From positions 157,965 through 221,964 of the forward strand of contig BDDD01002892.1 in NCBI GenBank assembly GCA_001972305.1: a stretch of 64,000 nucleotides of DNA. The letters run 5' to 3'. How positions within the stretch are numbered: the stretch's first letter is position 1; each line of letters begins with the position of its first letter. The notes below the pieces were generated by a model. That model was given only the letters and a program-made list of their open reading frames with translations. It ran no database searches and had not been told where the DNA came from. Below, one piece after another: positions 22,884-34,626 of the stretch. The stretch is from Cephalotus follicularis (Eukaryota > Streptophyta > Magnoliopsida > Oxalidales > Cephalotaceae). Both the position numbers and the translations under genes were made by a program.

Positions 22884-23852
22884 TGTTGGATCCCGGGAGG
22901 GGTCCCGGTCGATTTTGGGTCTAGGATGCAAATGTGTGTAATTTTAATTTTTCAAAAACACCAAGACTCGCAAGTCTAGTTTCACAATTACATCTTACTA
23001 CCAAAATCTATTAGCCTAGGATCTCCGTTTAATATTCAATCGAACAAACAAAACAGTCAAGCATACATCCACTTTAAACAACATAAACACAGCGGAAACA
23101 TATAAAAGGAAATCATACCAACGTTGGCAGCTCCATCACTTTGCCGCTACGCACTTACAGAAGCAACTGCCGGTCACCGGCTCCACTGCCGGTTTCCGGC
23201 CAGTCCATGAAAAATTCATCAAAGACACCAACGGACTCCTGGAGCTCCGATCTATCCACTGGTGGAAGAGAAACGACAGGAAGCACCCCAGAACGGCGGC
23301 GGTGTCACAGGCAGTGGCAGAGACAATGCGGGTCAACCCGACCCGGTGAAAATGGGGTCGCCGTGATATCGGACCGCCACCACCAGCCATGAAATCTTGC
23401 GATCTACACAGCTAGACCAAAGACCCGCCGTGAATCGGCGTGGAACACCGACCCACGGCGAACAGCGCTCCAAGTCTAGAGGGTTGACCCGAAGCACAAA
23501 GACCAGTCAAACAACGGCCGATCACACCTAGTCTAGGGTCGAAATAGGTAGAGCCGAGGCGGCTCCACCTACCGAGACCACCGGCGGCGGAAGAGAAGGC
23601 CGGCAGCGGGAGACGCACAAAGAGTCGAGTCCAAAATAGAGAGAGAGAAGAGAAAAATGGGAGAGAAAGGAAGACAGGCTTACCATGAATGAGAGACGGC
23701 CTCTTTCCCCGGCCACCGACGCCCATGGCGCCGTCTTCTCCGGCCGATAGCGCGCCTGGTGCGCAACGCACGTGTAGCGTGCATTTTCCCTTCGGCTGAG
23801 GCGTACCAGTGAAGCCACAAAAGGAAAAATAAGACTTAATAAAATTAAGTCA
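22884..23852 (-). repeat. copia LTR (970 bp), left copy, 3' LTR on the minus strand
   Basis: On the minus strand it runs TGACTTAATTTT to CCGGGATCCAACA. Right of it on the plus strand is TTTCCTCCTATTT, the complement of a polypurine tract, so this is the 3' LTR of a minus-strand element. Its middle (23150-23790) is GC-rich, far above the surroundings, and its R/leader part has CT-rich TCTCTCTC. The sibling LTR starts at 27068. Confidence 0.85.
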
Positions 23853-24028
23853 TTTCCTCCTATTTAAAATTTTGAAAGATATGGAGGGGACGGATTTCAT
23901 AGGAATCCGGATTAGGATCTACGCTGCAGCAGCAACGTATAATCCCAGAAGGAGATAAGAAGATGAATAAAAGACATAATGGATTTGACATATTCAAGAA
24001 TGTCAATTTCCTCCGTTTGGAAACATCA

Positions 24029-24229
24029 TCACAATATGGTGTTCCATGAAGGATCCATTTGAGAGAGAATTCTGTTATCTCTCAGATAACCCAAGAATTC
24101 TACAGACAGGTATTCACTTCCCCGATCAGAGCGTAATGCTCTAATGGGTTTACCCGTTTGCATTTCTACTTTATATCTAAATCTCTTAACTCTTTCTAAA
24201 GATTCAGATTTGTGTTTCACCCGAAACAC
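24029..24229 (-). pseudogene. copia integrase core fragment
   Basis: The 66-residue frame reads ESLERVKRFRYKVEMQTGKP, then IRALRSDRGSEYLSVEF and LRDNRILSQ. This is the region around the second catalytic Asp of copia integrase (LRSDxGxEY). A frameshift follows where PPGTPQ-like sequence would be expected, and the rest of the enzyme is missing. RT and RNase H are not seen. Confidence 0.82.
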
Positions 24230-27053
24230 TTACCGAAACCGTGACGAATCACAGGTGAAGGTAATGATGTAGTGAAAACCTTCACGTGCATTGTCTAGCA
24301 TTATACCACAAATGCCAGTGTGAATATATTACAATATGTCCACTTCCTTCTCTCCAGTCTTGGAGAAAAGAAGATTTGGTCATTACACCAATCAAACATG
24401 ATGTACACATTGGAATAAGACTCCCCGTCCTGGATGTCAAAAAGTCCATCCTTAACCAAACGTGTTTATCTAGCCTCGCTAGAATGACCTAATCAACAAT
24501 GCAAAAGATTGTGAAGGAATTATATCAAATTTCTCATAGTCTTTTATTATTAATTCCTTGCTCAATAGCTAGTGCTATTGTTTGATTAGTATTTAAGACT
24601 TAAAACCCATTATCTAGTTAATTAGTGCCAACTGATACACAAGAAAAAAATTATAGCCACTATCCTTTTGTAATAAACAAAAATCTCTCAGCTTTAAAAA
24701 ATATACATTGGATATGCTAATCAACGTTTAGAACAAAAGTTCTTTGCAATGGTTACAAGAGTTAAGTCTATATACAAAAGCCACATTGCTTTACATATAT
24801 ATACAAATCAATATATCCTACAACATAAAAGTAGATCCTCGATCTTCATGTCATAGGTCCATTGCATCCTCAGCTCCCAACAGCCTAGCTCCTCTTAGCA
24901 TCCTGCAAAGAGTTACAAATGTTAGTCTCACAACTTGAGTACACAACCCAAATTGAACTTACATTGTAAGCTAAGTGGAATATAAAAAATATGATGGTAC
25001 CTAACCCCAAGGTAACATATGCAATGGAAGCAAGACATTATTCGCAATTTGTCTTCCAGTATCCTAACTTCCCACAGAGAAGCAGGATATCTCCTTAATA
25101 AACTGTTTAATCCTCTAATGAATGGTATCCCCATACCACGAGTAGTGGTTCTTTTTCTTTCTTCCTTATGGGATCCTGGCCCTTGGAACTGGATCCTCTC
25201 GATCCACCTCTCCCTGAGGTTGTTCCAGAAGAATGAATAGGTATCACAGATTGTTTTGATCTAGACTGGTCCAAAACTACCTTATCAGTCCACGACTGTG
25301 TGCCAAACAACTCCTCAAGTTGTATCAACACGGCACATAAAGTTTGTGAAGAAATACATAGCGTTTGCCAGTTTGGCATCAAGGCAACACTCGCATGTAT
25401 TGAGATCTATGATCGTCGTCCCACTACTTAGCCACCCTGGCTTTGTGATGGTCAGATGCATTGATCTCTAATGTAGGGGTATCTCAGTCATAACATGAAC
25501 AACTCTCATGCTCGTGAGTACTAACCATTCAAAGAACGTGGATTATGTCGCCTAAGAAAGTATAAAACATGCCAAACAACGGTGATGTCTGCCATGTGAG
25601 TATATAGAATATGTTATCTAACAACCTATTAGAAGAAACAAGAAAGTAATTTAGCAGATCATTCGATTTTGTGTTATTACCACAATTCTTGGTCTTTAGT
25701 AATTATGGCTCCTCCCACTATTCTAATCGTATCTCACACCTCCAATGTGAAATTCGGGAAGCACCCGCTTCCTAGTGGGGATCGGAATCTATCTCGCAAT
25801 ATCATAGTCTTCGCTTTGGCGTGATGTAACAAGAATACCAAATAGGTAGGCATTTAGCATCAATTTGCATTAGGGACTCGCCCTTGAAATGCAAGATCCG
25901 ATACAAGTTCGGCCTCACGACCCATACAATCCACCGCTGGGTGGTTCAATAGTGTGAACTCGGTATAAGTCAGACCCACTACCCTCAAAGAAATTAACCA
26001 GTTTTGATATTCATCAGGAGGCTGATTATAAATGCCAAAACTTAGTTATTTCCTCCTAGTGCTACCCCAGCACTGAAATTTAGTAGAAATGGCCATATAG
26101 GGGACCTCTGCTGGGCAGTGATATCCCCAATATATCCATACTAGTAAACGAAGGCGTGGAAGGCCAATGATGAGACACCCTCGTGTCCCACCGCTTATGG
26201 ACTTATTATTTACAAATTGGAGGAATTTGTGGTCTCATCAAATTTTAAATTACCAAAGTCATTTATTAAATCAATTTTAATCTTCCAATCCATTTGGAAC
26301 GGCTTATTATGCTTTGACGTGTTTGGATTGTTTGCAAAAAGTAAACATCCATCTCATGCATCCTGTGATCCACATAGAAATAAAAATGGACTGGCTAGGG
26401 ATTAAAACTATGAGAGATCACACGAGCAAATGTGATCCCTCGGTTTCCTAGGTGAACTACTCAAAACAACTTTATTACAAAATGCACCATGCATACATGG
26501 TCTTCACTTGGTCTTGTAGTTTCCTTGATCTCCCTCTTCAAACTCCTTTGCAATTCTTCTCTTCTTTTATTTACAAAAATGAAATTTACACAAAAGTACA
26601 TTTAAAAAAAATTAAAGAATAGAATACAAATGGAGGGAGAGAGAGAATAACCCAAAAAAGGAAAAATGGTGCTCGCAGGCAGCCATATTACAGACCAAAT
26701 AAAGTACATGAAAATAAAGCAATTTAAACCATCCAATAAAGAAACCAAAAGCTAGTTTCAATCCCATTGCCTACCATCATGCATAAGACATTTAAATCTA
26801 TATCCACAATAGAATTTAAATAAACACAAGCAATTTCAATTTCCGATGAGCAATCGAAATAATCCTAAGATTGTCGATATTCCAATAAAACTCCCACTAA
26901 ATTATTTAAAATCTAGTTTCCCTCGGTTTAAGAAAAACTTAATTTTATAAAACAACAATGGGAAGGGAATTAAATTAGAATCTCAGATACTTTAATCATT
27001 CCAAAATAGTCACCAAAATCAAAATCGAAGTCCAATTGATATTAAAACGGATA

Positions 27054-27065
27054 GCTCTGATACCA
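27054..27065 (-). other. copia primer-binding site
   Basis: Plus strand GCTCTGATACCA is the complement of TGGTATCAGAGC, two bases from the LTR edge at 27068. It fixes the orientation of the copia element as minus. Confidence 0.88.
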
Positions 27066-27067
27066 CT

Positions 27068-27880
27068 TGTTGGATCCCGGGAGGGGTCGCGGTCGATTTT
27101 GGGTCTAGGATGCAAGTGTGTATAATTTTAATTTTTCAAAAATACCAAAACTCGCAAGTCTACGTTCACAATTACATCTGACTACCAAAATCTATTAGCC
27201 TAGGATCTCCGTTTAATATTCAATCGAACAAAAAAAATAGTCAAGCATACATCCACTTTAAACAACATAAACATAGCGGAAACATATAAAAGGAAATCAT
27301 ACCAACGTTCGCGGCTCCATCACTTTGCCGCTACGCACTTGAGGAAGCAACTTCCAGTCACCGGCTCCAATACCGGTTTTCGGCCAGTCCACGAAAAATT
27401 CATCCAAGACAGCAACAGACACCTGGAGCTCCGATCTATCCACTGGTGGCGGAGAACCGGCGGGAAGCGCCCCGGAATGGCAGCGGTGTCGTAGGCAGTG
27501 GCCGAGAAAATGCGGGTCAACCCGACCCGGTGAAAATGGGGTCGCCGTGATATCGGACCGCCACCACCAGCCATGAAATCTTGCGATCTACACAGCTGGA
27601 CCAAAGACCCGCCGTGATTCGGTGTGGAACACCGACCCACGGCGAACAGCGCTCCAAGTCTACAGGGTACTCCCGAAGCGCAAAGACCGGCCAAACAACG
27701 GCCGGTCACACCTAGTCTAGGGCCGAAATAGGTAGAGCCGAGGCAGCTCCACCTACTGAGACCACCGGCAGCGGAAGAGAAGGCCGGCACTAGGAGGCGC
27801 ACAAAGCGTCGGGTCCAAACCTTAGAGAGAGAAGAGAAAAATGGGAGAGAAAGGAAGAGAGGCTTACCGAGGATGGGAGA
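27068..27880 (-). repeat. copia 5' LTR, larger part
   Basis: It aligns with 22884-23696, including TGTTGGATCCCGGGAGGGGT at its inner edge and the GC-rich middle. It is cut at 27880, where Athila-like LTR sequence begins. A 195-residue open frame on the minus strand (27320-27907) crosses that junction; the sister LTR has a stop in the same place, so I treat it as chance in GC-rich DNA. Confidence 0.85.
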
Positions 27881-28197
27881 CTCACATCTACGGGATTGCT
27901 GTTTCATATTATTTTTCTTATTTATTTATTTTGTTAGTTTACGTTAGATATTTTATTAGAATTGTTTAGTTTTTTGTATTAAATTAGTTTAATCCAAATC
28001 AATTCTCTCTTTTCAATTTATTTATTTGCATTGCTAGCTTAGATTAAATTAATTTAGTATTCGTTATTTTTGTTTAGTTACATCCTAAGTTTATTTTTAT
28101 AGCATCTCCTTTCAGCTCTTTGTGGGAACGATCCCTACTTCCACTTGCTATATTGTTAGATTAGGGTAATTTTGATTCAGCCTAACGACACCCATCA
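27881..28197 (+). repeat. 5' LTR of the Athila-like element, last 317 bp only
   Basis: It starts at CTCACATC and ends ACCCATCA, matching the last 317 bp of the 3' LTR (34310-34626) with few differences. The first about 1.34 kb of this LTR is missing. Confidence 0.88.
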
Positions 28198-28203
28198 AAA
28201 TTT

Positions 28204-28221
28204 TGGCGCCGTTGCCGGGGA
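28204..28221 (+). other. Athila-type primer-binding site
   Basis: TGGCGCCGTTGCCGGGGA lies six bases after the LTR end. In Athila elements this site is complementary to tRNA-Asp. It separates this element from the chromoviruses in the window, which use initiator tRNA-Met. Confidence 0.9.
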
Positions 28222-28317
28222 GCATAGTGAGTGTCATAAAAATAGCTTAGGGAGCGTAGTGACTGTAAAAAAAAAAAAACCTTAGGAAAATTTCTTCTTT
28301 TTAGTTTAGTTAGATGC

Positions 28318-30156
28318 ATGCTAGGTCACCGATCGTTGGATTCTGAAATACTTACTTGCGACCTAGAGATTGAAAGAACTTTAGCTGGAATTAGAGCGAA
28401 TAACAGAATGGGTGAAAATTATGATGCACCCCAAAGACGACCCTTAAGTGAACATTTTACCCCACGTGCATATACCACTGCTTCATGTATTAGGGTGCCT
28501 GTTGTCCAAGCTGCTCAATATGAGATCAAGTCTAGCATTATTCAGATGTTACCATCCTTTTTTTGACTTGCCAATGAGGAACCGTACAAGCATTTAGATG
28601 AATTCATTGAGATTTGCTCCACGTTTAAAATTCAGAATTTGTCGGAGGATGCCCTTAAGTTGATCTTATTTCCATTCTCATTGAAAGATAGAGCTAAACA
28701 ATGGTTACATTCCTTAGACTCCGTAATCATCACCACGTGGGCACAATTACAACAAGAATTCCTCAAGAAATATTTTCCCATAGGCCGAACTAACCAGATA
28801 AGACGAGCTCTCACTAGCTTTTCGCAACAAGATGGTGAGAGGTTCCATGAGTCATGGGAAAGATTAAAGGATCTCATCCGAAAATGTCCCCATCATGTCG
28901 TTCCTAAATGGCAGTTAGTCCAATGGTTCTATGATGGACTGACCGCACAAAATAGACAGATGGTGGATGCTTCTTGTGGAGGTACATTCATGCATAAAAA
29001 TGAGGACGAGGCTTGGCAATTATTTGAGACCCTTAGCGAGAAATCTTTACACCATTTATCATCCAGAATAGAGTCCTCTGCAATGGGCACTCAAAAGAAA
29101 GGAGGCATATACGAGGTTAGCCAATTTCAGACCATCAAGGCTAAGGTGGACATCCTATCACAGAAATTAGATAAAGTGCTTACTATAGGTACGCTTCCTA
29201 CACAATATACTCAGACTTCTCTTGCACAAGAGTCTTGCACTTTATGTGCCAGCCCGACACATTACATGAGTGATTGCCCGCTTGCTGTGCATTATCTGGA
29301 TTTTATTCAAGAACAAGCACAAGCAATACAAGGATTCCAACGACCGGGAAATGATCCATATTCCAACACGTATAACCCGGGATGGAGGAATCACCCCAAT
29401 TTTTCATGGAAGCAGCCCAATACTAGCCAAAATCCCCCGTATAGGCAATACAATTCCTTTCCTTATCAGAATGCCTATCGGGATGTACAACAATCGAATT
29501 TTCCACCTTCAGCACCTATGGAAAATGAAGATAAGTTGGATAAGGTAGTAATTTCCTTAGGTGGGATCAACAAGAATACCCAGAGATATGATCAGATCAT
29601 TCACTCCCATACCCAATCCATCTCCAAATTGGAAACGCAAATAGGACAGCTAGCTGATATGATGAGAAAGAGAGAAGAAAGCCACCTACCGAGTCAAGTG
29701 GTAAGAAATCTGAGAAATCAAGCTAGACAGTGTTCCTACGTAGAACAAGCCAAGGAAATTACTACCTTGAGAAGTGGTCGAGTAATAGGAGAACCGCAAG
29801 TAACTATCTCAAATCCTGATCCGATTAATGAAAAGAATTCTGAAGAGAGTGTGTCCTCCAAGAGTGCTGATAAAGAGACCGTTGGCCAATCTGAAACGGA
29901 AGTCACTAAAGCATCCACGTCCAAAGAAAGTGAACAAAATGGGATGGGAAAAGACATTACCTTTGCCACACCAAAAGCACCTTTCCCCAAGTGTTTGCGA
30001 TCTCCGTCTTTAGTTCCTCCGTTTGGTAAAAAGTTAGCAAGAATGGACGAGATGATGGAACTGTTCAATCCAAATCAACATTCCTCTCTTAGATGCGATA
30101 CGACAAGTGCCAGCATACGCCAGATTCTTGAAAGACTTATGCACCATGAAGCGTAA
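28318..30156 (+). pseudogene. Athila-like gag, one nonsense codon
   Basis: One frame runs from 28318 to 30156 with a single TGA at 28564-28566. After it a 505-residue stretch is open. The gag capsid region (FPFSLKDRAKQWLHSL ... WERLKDLIRKCPHH ... WFYDGLT) lies at 28660-28950. A CCHC knuckle, CTLCASPTHYMSDC, lies near 29239-29280. A proline/asparagine-rich region follows, then an acidic Ser/Glu/Lys region. Near 30075 a one-base indel shifts the frame; IPLLDAIRQVPAYARFLKD continues in the next frame, so gag and protease were once one polyprotein. It is the best preserved gag here. Confidence 0.88.
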
Positions 30157-31156
30157 GTTGAGAATGCACATTCCAAAAACGGTTCATCTCACAGAACAGG
30201 TGAGCACGGTGCTTTGCAATAAGCTACCGTCGAAACTAAAAGATCCCGGAGCTCCTCTGATATCTTGCAAAATTTGAAATTTACAGATAGAGAGAGCACT
30301 CCTTGATTTAGGGGACTTCGTTAACATCCTCCCTAGCTCAGTTTATGACCATTTCGGATTTGGAGAATTGAAACCCGCTGAGGTAACCCTTCAACTTACT
30401 GATAGATCTTTGAAAATTTTGAAGGGATTCATTGAGGACGTTTTGGTGAAAGTAGATGAGCTTTATTTTCCAGTGGATTTTCTTGTGCTTGATATGGAAA
30501 CACCAGCGATTGGGAAACCACATTCGATTATCTTAGGTCATCCTTTCTTAGCAACATCAAATGCATGCATAAATTGTCGATCTGGAGATATCGACATATC
30601 CTTTGGTAATAAGAAATTGAGAATAAACATCTTCAATGCACCCCTAGGACCTCAAGGTGAGGAGGCTTGTTTTGCCATAAATAGGATAGATAGGTCATAT
30701 CCTCAGAGTTTCGTTGACGATGATTGTGAGGCAGATTCGGACATTGTCGAGATTAATGCCCTGTTAGATTCTCCTTTGATATACTCGACTCCTGATAGGA
30801 TTGACACACAGTGGCTGGAAAATGAAGCGGAGTTAGCATGGATAGAAAATAAGCTTAATGAGCCAACATCAGATAGCGAATGGGATCATCTATCCCATTA
30901 CACTCACAAAATTTTCACGTCTGACCAAACGTCCTTTGACATAGAGTTTGATAACAACTTCAGTGAATGTTTGAAAGAAATAGAGGATGAGGAAGCAATT
31001 CAAGAGGAATTTTTGAAGTGGCTAGATAATGGGGTTATTGAATCCATCTCGGATAAGGAACACGAATTTGATGAAATCATCAGTGAGTGTATGAGGGAAT
31101 TTGAGGAGATTGAAAGAGGAGATTTCTTTGAGGTGTTAGGTCCACAACCATTATAA
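30082..31156 (+). pseudogene. Athila-like protease plus acidic extension
   Basis: The frame opens at the IPLLDAI segment and has one TGA at 30275-30277. The retropepsin motif reads ALLDLGDFVNILP near 30296-30334; the residue after Gly is Asp where the family usually has Ala or Ser. SIILGHPFLATSNACI lies near 30524-30570, the second protease hallmark. From 30668 to 31156 comes an acidic, domain-free stretch rich in Asp and Glu (ENKLNE, SECLKEIEDEE, SECMREFEEIE), not typical of the family. A normal Athila would run into RT here. Confidence 0.8.
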
Positions 31157-31636
31157 TTAGAGGGTCCATTGCCCACATCTTGGCATAAACCATTCATAGA
31201 AAAGTCTCCGAAATTTGAATTAAAAGAATTTCCCTATAATTCATTCACGAGTCATTGTTCCACCTCATTTGAAATTGAGAATTTTATTTGGGATTGGGAG
31301 ACTAGTAATTTGGTAGATTGCATTCTTGACAGTGTTTACTAGTGGAATTCTTGTTGGGATGGTTCTTATATTGTAAAAGTTGTTTTCTCCCATTGTGTTG
31401 ATGCACTTAAATGTTATGGTTCTATTGATGGATTTTATTGGTGGAAATATTTTTGGGATGCTATTTATATTGTTCAAACTATGCTTTTACGTGGTATTTT
31501 TGAGTTTGTTTGGACAGATTTTAAAGACACATTTAACGTCCATGGGCCGCCTTTGAGACCATATGTGGATGGAATTACTGATGGACAGATCATTGAGTCT
31601 GTTGACTTGATTGATCCTGTCTACGCTCCTTTGTGA
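31157..31636 (+). pseudogene. pre-RT linker fused to integrase C-terminal stub
   Basis: In the same frame, after one stop, come SWHKPFIEKSPKFELKEFP (resembling the linker before RT in Athila pol), then a Trp/Tyr-rich stretch, then FNVHGPPLRPYVDG and ESVDLIDPVYAPL, which resemble the end of Athila integrase. Stops occur at 31154-31156, about 31340 and 31634-31636. I infer that a deletion removed about 1 kb-scale pol domains between these two ends. Confidence 0.55.
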
Positions 31637-32955
31637 TATCCACACCAGCAGCGTCTAGCCAAAGATGTTAAAGCAAAGCGGTTAGTGGGAGGCAACCCAT
31701 TGTTTTTGTTTTATTTATATATCTCGTTTCTTTTACGTTTTTGTTTTTGTAGGTAATTTAAGTGCGGATCGATAATCTTCAAAAAATTTCGCTGCACTGA
31801 TAGATTCGTTCAAGCTTCACGATAATATCCGGTAAATCCTACCCCATTGTTCTTTTATTTATTTGCATTGTTTGATTATTTTTGTTCATTTATTGTTATT
31901 TTTTATATTTGTGTTTCATTGTATTGAGGACAATGCAACGTTTAAGTATGGGGGGGTTTAGTACCATAGTTCATTTTAATTTTGAAAGTAGGAATAAATG
32001 TTGATATACTTAGAAATAACAGAAAACCCCATATGAGAAGTAATAAAAAATTTATTTTGAGGGAAAAGAATTTTATTTTCAGGGAAAAGAAAAGGAATAT
32101 ATCTCAAGGTAGGAGTTTGTGCGAATAAATGAATAAATAAAAATATAAAAGATCAGTCTTGTGTGTTTTCATGGTTTCATAAATTTTAGTAAGGAGAAAG
32201 ACATAGAATTGAAGTTCTTCCATTTAAAAAAAAAAGAAGAAGAAGAAGAAAAATAATGTTTATTTTACCTTTTTGAATTCAGTCTTGGTCTGTAGCCTGT
32301 TTGATTCGAGTAATTAAATCCGAGGGGTGTTTTACACCTAGTTCCTTAAAGCCAACTGGTTTGAGAGTAACTGGTCGAAAGCTCGCTACATGGGTCTTAT
32401 AGAAAGCTTAAGAGATCAAGACATTGCACGAATTTAAGTATGTAAAAAAAAAAGAAAAAAGAAAAAAAAAAGCAAAAGAAAGAAAATGTGTGTAAGTGCT
32501 AAAGTTCTTTGTCTGACTCCGAACTAGGATTTTATGTTGCTAAGAATGCATACATTGATTGGTATATATGGTGAAACAATAAAAAAATTGTTTACTAAAG
32601 ATTCCTTAATTGAGATGTGTTTTGATTCTAGAACTTGGAACGAGATAATAAAGTTCAAGTATGGGGGTGTTCTATGAATTTTTGAGTAGAGATACAGTTA
32701 ACCTATTGTCAAATTTTTGATGAACTGAATTTTGTGTGTTTATTCATTGGAAAACGCTCACGAGACAAAACTCGTCAACTAGGGACACCTAGGGGTTTAA
32801 AGGCTTGTTGCATGTGCTAAATGCAATCGTGATTCCTACGAAAGTGAGTTAGGTTTTTTGTTTGTCTTTGCTATTTATGTTTTTGTTTTTATGTTTTTGT
32901 TTTTATGTTTTTGTTCTTAGCTTTCCATTTTATTTGCTTGAGGATAAGCAAAGTG
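31637..32955 (+). other. non-coding spacer of the Athila-like element
   Basis: No gene. It contains A-rich runs (32220-32260, 32440-32490), and two extra polypurine-tract-like motifs, AAGTATGGGGGGGT at 31944-31957 and CAAGTATGGGGGTGT at 32656-32670. A TTTTTGTTTTTATG repeat lies at 32876-32920. Confidence 0.7.
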
Positions 32956-32971
32956 CAAGTATGGGGGTATT
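32956..32971 (+). other. polypurine tract of the Athila-like element
   Basis: CAAGTATGGGGGTATT stands directly before the TGATAAGCC start of the 3' LTR. Two upstream near-copies (31944, 32656) may serve as auxiliary primers or be relics of duplication. Confidence 0.8.
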
Positions 32972-34626
32972 TGATAAGCCTAAAAATGTGTGATTTTAAT
33001 GATTTATTTATTAAATTTTTATGCTTGGAATAGGCTACTGTGGTTGTGTTTATTTGATTTTCATGTATTATTTCATTATTGTGGAATAAGAGAAAATGGA
33101 GCTAAAACGCTACTTTTCGAGTTAAAGTGGTTTGAAGTCAACGATCGGTTAAAGAGTGCAGCCACTTAAGCGAGAGAAGTCAAAATTTAAGGCTCGAAAT
33201 ATATTGAATATTGGGCTCATATTGTTCATAAAATTAATTGGAGCACTGTTAGTTCATGGGCTGACTCATTTTGAAGCTCCGATGAAGAGATATTACAAGA
33301 AAACAAGTGTTGAAGCATGTGAAGCCCAATGCTTAGATCACAATGACGTCATCTTCATTACATTCAATTTTTAACGCCATCTGCCAAAGCCATGTCCATG
33401 CATCACACGCCTCACGAATACAGCCCAACCATGAAGCCATACATGCATGCATCAATCCATGCTTCAGCCCAATAGCAAGGTGCCACGAGTCCATGCATAA
33501 GTCTTCCTCCATGCAGCCATCATGCACAACAATCAGCAGCCTGCAAGCCCATTCCAACATGCACATCAATCTCATGCAACGCATCCATACGCATTAAAAG
33601 CCAAGCAATCCACACGCCAAAGACCCATGTAGCGCCAGAGTTCGCATGTGTCAAATGCGAATAATAAAAGCAGCGCCACGCGTTTAATTGTTTTAGGGTT
33701 TAGTCCGCTACATATATATATATATATGGCATAAAGCGATGAATTGAAAAGTGCTTAGCAATAAAAGACGCAGAGTGGCAGTAAGAAGGAGAGAGCTGCA
33801 ACGCAATTGAGGCAGTAGGCGACGACAGCCGGCAGGTGAAGGATGGAGAATTTATTGAAGATTATTGCAGCTTCCATGGTCATGTTCGGCTAAGTATTTT
33901 AATCCCTAGATGTAGATGAACCCATGTTATATATATATTTCATTTTTGGTTTCAAGTTTAATTGCATGTTTGTGAGACACTTTTTCTTGTTAATGTAGTG
34001 ACAACATTGATGAGAATAATTTTTAATATAAAATCTGTGTTGATGACATATAATATTTTTCTATGTGATTGAACCAATGACAGCCTTTAACCAATCAACC
34101 TTTTGAGAGTATCAAGGTGTGACAGGATAGGTTGTACCTAGGCTAAATCACTAGTTTGCTGTGTTAATCAAAAACAGTCTTTAGCCAATCAACCTTTTGA
34201 GAGTATCAAGGTTTGACTGGATAGGTTGTACCTAGGTTAATTCGGTAAATTTCTGCACTAAACTGAAACTTGTGCCATGAATTTGAATATATATATACAT
34301 GCGGGGATTCTCACATCAACGGGATTACTGTTTCATATTATTTTTCTTATTTATTTATTTTGTTAGTTTACGTTAGATATTTTATTAGAATTGTTTAGTT
34401 TTTTTTATTAATTTAGTTTAATCCAAATCAATTCTCTCTTTTCGATTTATTTATTTGCATTTCTAGCCTAGATTAAATTAATTTAGTATTCGTTATTTTT
34501 GTTTAGTTACATCCTAAGTTTATTTTTATAGCATCTCCTTCCAGCGCTTCGTGGGAACGATCCCTACTTCTACTTGCTAAATTGTTAGATTAGGGTAATT
34601 TTGATTCGGCCTAACGACAACCATCA
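32972..34626 (+). repeat. 3' LTR (1.66 kb) of the Athila-like element
   Basis: It runs TGATAAGCC to CAACCATCA. It carries a long TATATATA run at 33713-33727 as TATA candidate and a 94-bp tandem duplication at 34080-34250 (CCAATCAACCTTTTGAGAG occurs in both copies). No TCGA-core array is seen, unlike the gypsy chromovirus LTRs. Confidence 0.88.
34080..34250. repeat. 94-bp tandem duplication in the Athila-like LTR
   Basis: Two copies start at 34080 and 34174; both hold CCAATCAACCTTTTGAGAG, then TATCAAGGTKTGAC and GGATAGGTTGTACCTAGG. Non-coding. Confidence 0.88.

Larger units (their letters stand above)
23853..27067 (-). other. body of the copia element, mostly unrecognisable
   Basis: Only a short integrase fragment is recognisable (24029-24229). 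An open stretch at 25107-25382 (minus) with a GRGGSRGSSSKG run could be gag-derived but shows no diagnostic motif. From 25400 to 27050 I see no protein domain; the sequence resembles non-coding copia leader. A GA run lies at 26632-26655. Confidence 0.6.
27881..34626 (+). mobile_element. non-autonomous Athila-like element carrying gag and protease only
   Basis: Order: truncated 5' LTR (27881-28197), primer site (28204-28221), gag (28318-about 30080), protease (to 31156), integrase C-terminal stub (31157-31636), non-coding spacer, polypurine tract (32956-32971), full 3' LTR (32972-34626). RT, RNase H and the integrase core are absent. The truncated 5' LTR matches 34310-34626 over exactly the same length (317 bp). 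The left end of the element was lost in the same event that removed copia LTR sequence. Confidence 0.85.

Noticed and set aside
25107..25382. 91-residue minus-strand frame with an RGGSRG run, considered as gag
   Set aside because: It is in the right place for copia gag but shows no knuckle or gag core, so I only mention it within the copia body.
27320..27907. 195-residue minus-strand open frame
   Set aside because: It starts inside Athila-like LTR and ends in copia LTR, so it crosses a rearrangement joint. The sister LTR has a stop in the same frame.
33333..33597. Overlapping open frames of 83-84 residues on both strands
   Set aside because: Both lie in the Athila-like LTR in a CATGCATG-rich stretch; no domain and no sign of selection.
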